In this document: piece by piece, positions 59,701 to 64,000 of the stretch
Layout of the letters: each line of letters opens with the position of its first letter
Numbering within the stretch: the stretch's first letter is position 1
From: Strongylocentrotus droebachiensis
Lineage: Eukaryota; Echinodermata; Echinoidea; Camarodonta; Strongylocentrotidae
Direction: 5' to 3'
Assembly (NCBI GenBank): GCA_035222895.1
Contig: JAVYIG010005316.1
Location: 1-64,000, forward strand
DNA length: 64,000 bases
Made by a program: the position numbers and the translations under genes
Notes under the pieces: model-generated
What the model was told of the DNA's origin: nothing
What the model saw: the letters and a program-made list of their open reading frames with translations, nothing else
Database searches by the model: none

Positions 59701-62700
59701 TTGGAACGAGATTAAAGAAATCTGAATTATTATCCTCCAGTTGTAATTCGCAACACACACCTACATGTACATTGTGTACATGTACATTGTACATGAAAGT
59801 GAACTGCTTGGATTCTTTTACAATGAAAGAAGTCTACAATTAATTTCTTTTTAGGCCAGGTTGTCCCATTTATACATACCAACAGTTGAAATTACGTTAA
59901 CCTAAAAGTTCTTTGTTACCTTTATTTCGAAGACATGTCACTTTATGTGTAATTATTCTACAACTTTTAAATACCGTATCCATCATCAATGATACAGAAT
60001 TTAGCTTTCACCATATCGTCGCTGTTTTCATGAAGTGACGGTAGTGAAAACAAATTGCATTCACTTTGTGTCACTTCGTGAAAACAAGGACGATATGCAG
60101 CAAGATGACTGTCACTAAACTTGATATAAAAAGATATAGGAAATGAAGTAGAGCTAAAAAGACAGAGAAGTGGGAAGTTGCTCCGCCCATTTATCCAATT
60201 TGTATGTTTACCCCCAAAGGTCTACATATACATGTAATCACCAGAGTGTGCTCCCCTATCTCTCTATCTCACAGGGTATTGTTGAAGCTGTAAGAGAGAC
60301 AAGATAGATCAATAAAACAACAAAGAACACCTCTGAAGGCCCTCCCCATTCTTTAGTGGCTTGAAAATACAGAGGTGAAAAGTTTAGACCATATGAAAAC
60401 AAGGGAAAGTGAGAAGAAGTTGTTGTCTGGTTTTCAGTATATTGTGAAAAACAAGTGACTCTGGTTACACAGTATTTACAGTGCCCCTGTACAGTTCCTG
60501 AGACAATCATGGGAAAAGATAATCATACCTTGGAATCGTACACTGGAAGTGGGCTTCAAGTTATACAAAACTTATTTTACCCCTCTGCAAATGTGAAGAT
60601 AAATTAAGTTTGATATGAAAGGCTCTGTGCAGCAGTTAAAGAACAGGACAGTTGAATAATTCACAAGGGTCAAATTCATCTCTCTTGGATGGTCCGAAAG
60701 TCAGGAGGGGTTCAAAAGATGAATAAAGACACACATACATGAATATATACAGTTTTTGAAAATAGGGTGTTTCTCTCTTCTTCCTTTTCTTTTTGCAAAA
60801 TCTTTCTCTTCTTTCTCCCAGCTCCCAACACCCCCTCTTCATCTCCATGCCTCCTGTCATATTCCCCCTCTTTGTCCTCTGTATCTGTACATATTGTATG
60901 TTTTGAAAGGGAGGAGAAGGGGGGGGGGGGGGGGGCGAAGTCCCTACTTTAGGGCCTTTCAATGTTAATAATTAGAACAAAACAATTCAATATTTTCTTT
61001 TCTTCCTGCTATTTGTATTTTAGAACCATCTCATCTTTCTCCCCTTACCCCTCTCCCTCTCTCTCTTTCTATCTATCTCCCCATTTCCCCCGTTTTGTTT
61101 TGATCAAACCCTCTCTCTCCATCTAATATTCTCCTGTTCTCTTTCTCCTTCTCCCAATCTTACTCTCCCTCCCAATATTTCTCTTCTAAATGTAGGGAGC
61201 TCTATAATCAAAACATTCAGTTCTCATTCCTGAATCACTTCCTGAGTTGGATATTAGACTTATTAGTCCAATTCTTCCATTTGAAACACATTTCAAACAC
61301 ATTTCTACAATTTTTCAAGTCGGGTTGAAGAGTTCAAAACTTGGAAATGTGCGAAGGAATGTTTTAATGTGTCCTTCCGGAGGGCAATATCATTCTGAAA
61401 TCACTTTATTATACAGTGACTCATTCACATAATTTGGGGCTCATGACAGATGATGATGTAAAAACTATGAGGAACTACATTCTACAATGTATATTAATTC
61501 TGCCAGTGTACCCGTAATCATAATTAAGGATCTTTATTACCCCCATTAAAATATTAATTCCTTTTGCAATCTTCCCATCAAATGTCTCCCCTCTCATTAT
61601 TTTTTATAATAGAGAGAATTAGAGAGCAAGAAAGAGGGAGAGAGAGAGAAAGAAAGAGATAGAGACATCGATCAGAGCTCAGAGAAAGTCAAGAGAAAGA
61701 TTAAATAAGAGAGAAAGAGAAAAAGAAAGCAGACAAGGGATGCATGGCCTATATCATACATTTATATATTTGTAATTATATTTTGTAGGCTTCACTTCTA
61801 CTACTTCTACTTCTACTAAGTTAGTATACCCTGTGCATCTATTTGTGATAATTGCAAATGGTAAATGCATCCTGATAGATGGATGATAATTAGAGTCCAT
61901 TAAGGAGGATACTAATGAGCCCAGTAATTGATTTCAGGAGGAAAGAGGGATAGAAAGTGTTCAGTAATTGCTAATCAGTATACAGACCTACGACTAGTAC
62001 ATGTAGCAATAATTTATCCATATGCTCATGCTATCTGGCCATTAGAAATTCACGTGGGCCATAAAGTACCATAAAGCGCCAATAATGTAAACTTGTTTGT
62101 GTGTGCGATGTGAATTAAGGAATGGGCGTAGAGTTAAAATATTGGTTTTATCACCACATCTCTCTACATGTAGAGTACATGTATGTCACTCTCTCCTTCT
62201 TTTCTCTCTCTCTACAACTTACATTCTGCAAATAATTAATCCTTTTCTGCCATCTAATGATTTGGCTGCGTTGCACAATTTGCATAATTTACCTTTATGA
62301 TACATTACCATCCATAGTACTTTCTCATTAGATTGAAGAGATGTAATTGCGTACTGTCAGATAGACAGGAGTTGGTTAATTGGATGGGGGACGAAGGGAA
62401 AGGCCTCATCGCTTAGAGGCATGGATGGAATGTGCAATGGCATCTCACATAACGTACTGCAGGGGATCATGCCTCCAGTTTACGTCATGGTACTTTTTAC
62501 CTTTAATAGTACTGTAATGCTGTTGGTATTTTACACACACTGACTGGGCCAATAGCAATTTTGTGTCTTCGTTTATCTGCATGTAATTCATGTTTGATTG
62601 TTACCAGTAGATGTAAATTATGTTGAATTTACTGCTCATAAATTTGCCCTTTTTAGCTGAATCTTTCAGTTTTCTTTAGCATCAGCAATTTGGCACCTTT

Positions 62701-64000
62701 ATTCCTTCTACAAGTCTCATTTGGGTCACTTTCTTGTTTGAATGTGTAAACTACATGTACATGTATACACTTCCTCCACCCCTGCGATTATTATATGGGC
62801 CTACTACTTCCTGTGTTCCTGTGTGTTCCTGTGTTTTGTCACTGGCATATAAGGTCAAATAATCATTCTCATACTTGAACCATTAATCTAGTTATTAACA
62901 CTGGGCAGATTACACCCAATTCTTCTAAATTACACCCAGTTCTTTCAAATAACAGGCTAACCCCCTAATCCATTTAAAGAAATGGGCACCCATCCAATCT
63001 GATGGTTTTTATAATCAGGGGCAGTCGTCCAGCTCTTCCAATACAGTGTACATCCGCTTTTAGACTGTGGCTGGTGGTTTTACAATACATCGTCGTAGCT
63101 CCAGTAAACAAACCATATTACCCACTTCACTTACAAGTGTTTTGGCTTTCCTCGATCCACACCTTCTCATTAATATGCACCTATTTCGGGCAGCATGCCT
63201 GTTAGTCGCTACCCACTTATCATATCACCATGGAAACAGTGGTAATCAGGTAGTTTATTGCTGGATGGAGATGAACTGTTTTTCACACTTGTTCTAGAGA
63301 GTTGGTTGTATTTATTCTGCTGCAGAATTTCCCTTACAATAATTCAGTGTGTTAACTCATATACAGGTACTGTTATTTTACATGGAGTATAACACCCCTG
63401 AATTATGAATGGCTGCTTCAGTAAACATCTTTCTTCAAAGGTTAAACCTAACATTTTGTTGAAGTACCTGTATGCCTTCATGTTTATTGAACAAGAGTAC
63501 ATGTAGACTTGCTTTAATACTAGTGTGTGTTATTATATGTGTACACTACATTCAAATTTATGATAGGAGGGAAAATTGTGTTCGTAGGAACTCGTGTAAT
63601 ATTGTTTCATTTGACCACATTGAAATGAATGTTCATCGCACAAATCTAACAGTATTTGGTCTTAAATTTTGAGTGCAATCCTTGATGAAACGATAAGCAT
63701 TGATCATTATGGTGAGACAGAAGATTGCTGATGAAAATCAAATTGTGCTTTCTCATCGTCAAAGATACTAGAAAGAAACTGTTGTTACCAATCAATAAGG
63801 ACACTTTGCCAAGTGATAGAGTTGTCTTGTAATATCCTGCATATGTCATGCTGTTCACGCTGAGTAGGGCTTCCACCTGTTCAGAGTTCAATGCCGAGAG
63901 GTCAACAGGTCCGATGATTAACTTCTGACCAGCATGAATTGTCTGTTTATATTGGGGTGTTACACACTGATTCTGTTTGCTTAATAATCTGATAATCCTC
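56702..64000. other. Downstream non-coding region, no gene seen
   Basis: AT-rich, with (TACATG)n palindromes near 57560, 59265 and 59765, a G-run at 60920, CT-rich DNA at 61040-61180 and GA-rich DNA at 61610-61735. A 20-bp direct duplication, CTTCCTCCCCCCAAAAAACC, occurs at 59607-59650. No exon, RNA gene or defined transposon is recognised. Confidence 0.4.

Overview
The window is AT-rich, intron- and repeat-rich animal DNA. One gene is certain: a large intronless coding exon (47668-52440) for an ANKRD50 orthologue. It has an N-terminal P-loop NTPase module, about 18 ankyrin repeats, a long Ser-rich tail and a C-terminal PDZ ligand. Its sequence, together with (TACATG)n palindromes, AGGCCTA words, CAGGSGCGGATC-ended transposons and tRNA-derived SINEs with an (ATT)n tail, suggests a marine deuterostome invertebrate. 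A sea-urchin-like echinoderm is my best guess, but this is not proven from the window.

Layout. Positions 1-14340 are a dense nest of mobile and satellite DNA. It holds three copies of one small transposon that carries a decayed C2H2 zinc-finger fragment. It also holds a possible 7.9-kb hAT-like composite (1004-8861) enclosing a 6.3-kb element with AACGTT-rich ends, which in turn encloses a promoter-like segment and remnants of a spliced gene. A satellite array (10.7-12.8 kb) is interrupted by a TTAA-flanked MITE. A tandem duplication (12.96-14.34 kb) has one unit carrying a transposon insertion while the other preserves the empty site. Positions 15.5-16.4 kb form a CpG-rich, promoter-like segment. 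Positions 17.3-18.6 kb hold a small two-exon gene for a 135-aa protein with a chromobarrel/Tudor-knot-like motif, a 5'-UTR intron and a poly(A) signal. From 18.6 to 47.5 kb I see no further convincing gene. That stretch contains microsatellites, minisatellites, tRNA-derived SINEs (23.6, 34.9 and 45.0 kb), a long-TIR MITE (46140-46455) and tandem duplications (40.6, 44.0 and 44.8 kb). From 47.5 to 52.4 kb lies the ANKRD50 exon with its 5'-UTR splice acceptor, upstream ORFs and a donor-like site just after the stop codon. From 52.4 to 64 kb lies non-coding DNA, perhaps 3'-UTR intron or intergenic, with one complete TTAA MITE at 56163-56701.

The genes do not form a pathway. The most interesting material is the nested transposon region with captured gene fragments. 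Long Ser/Phe/Leu- or Arg/Glu/Lys-rich reading frames throughout are microsatellite artefacts and are not annotated as genes.
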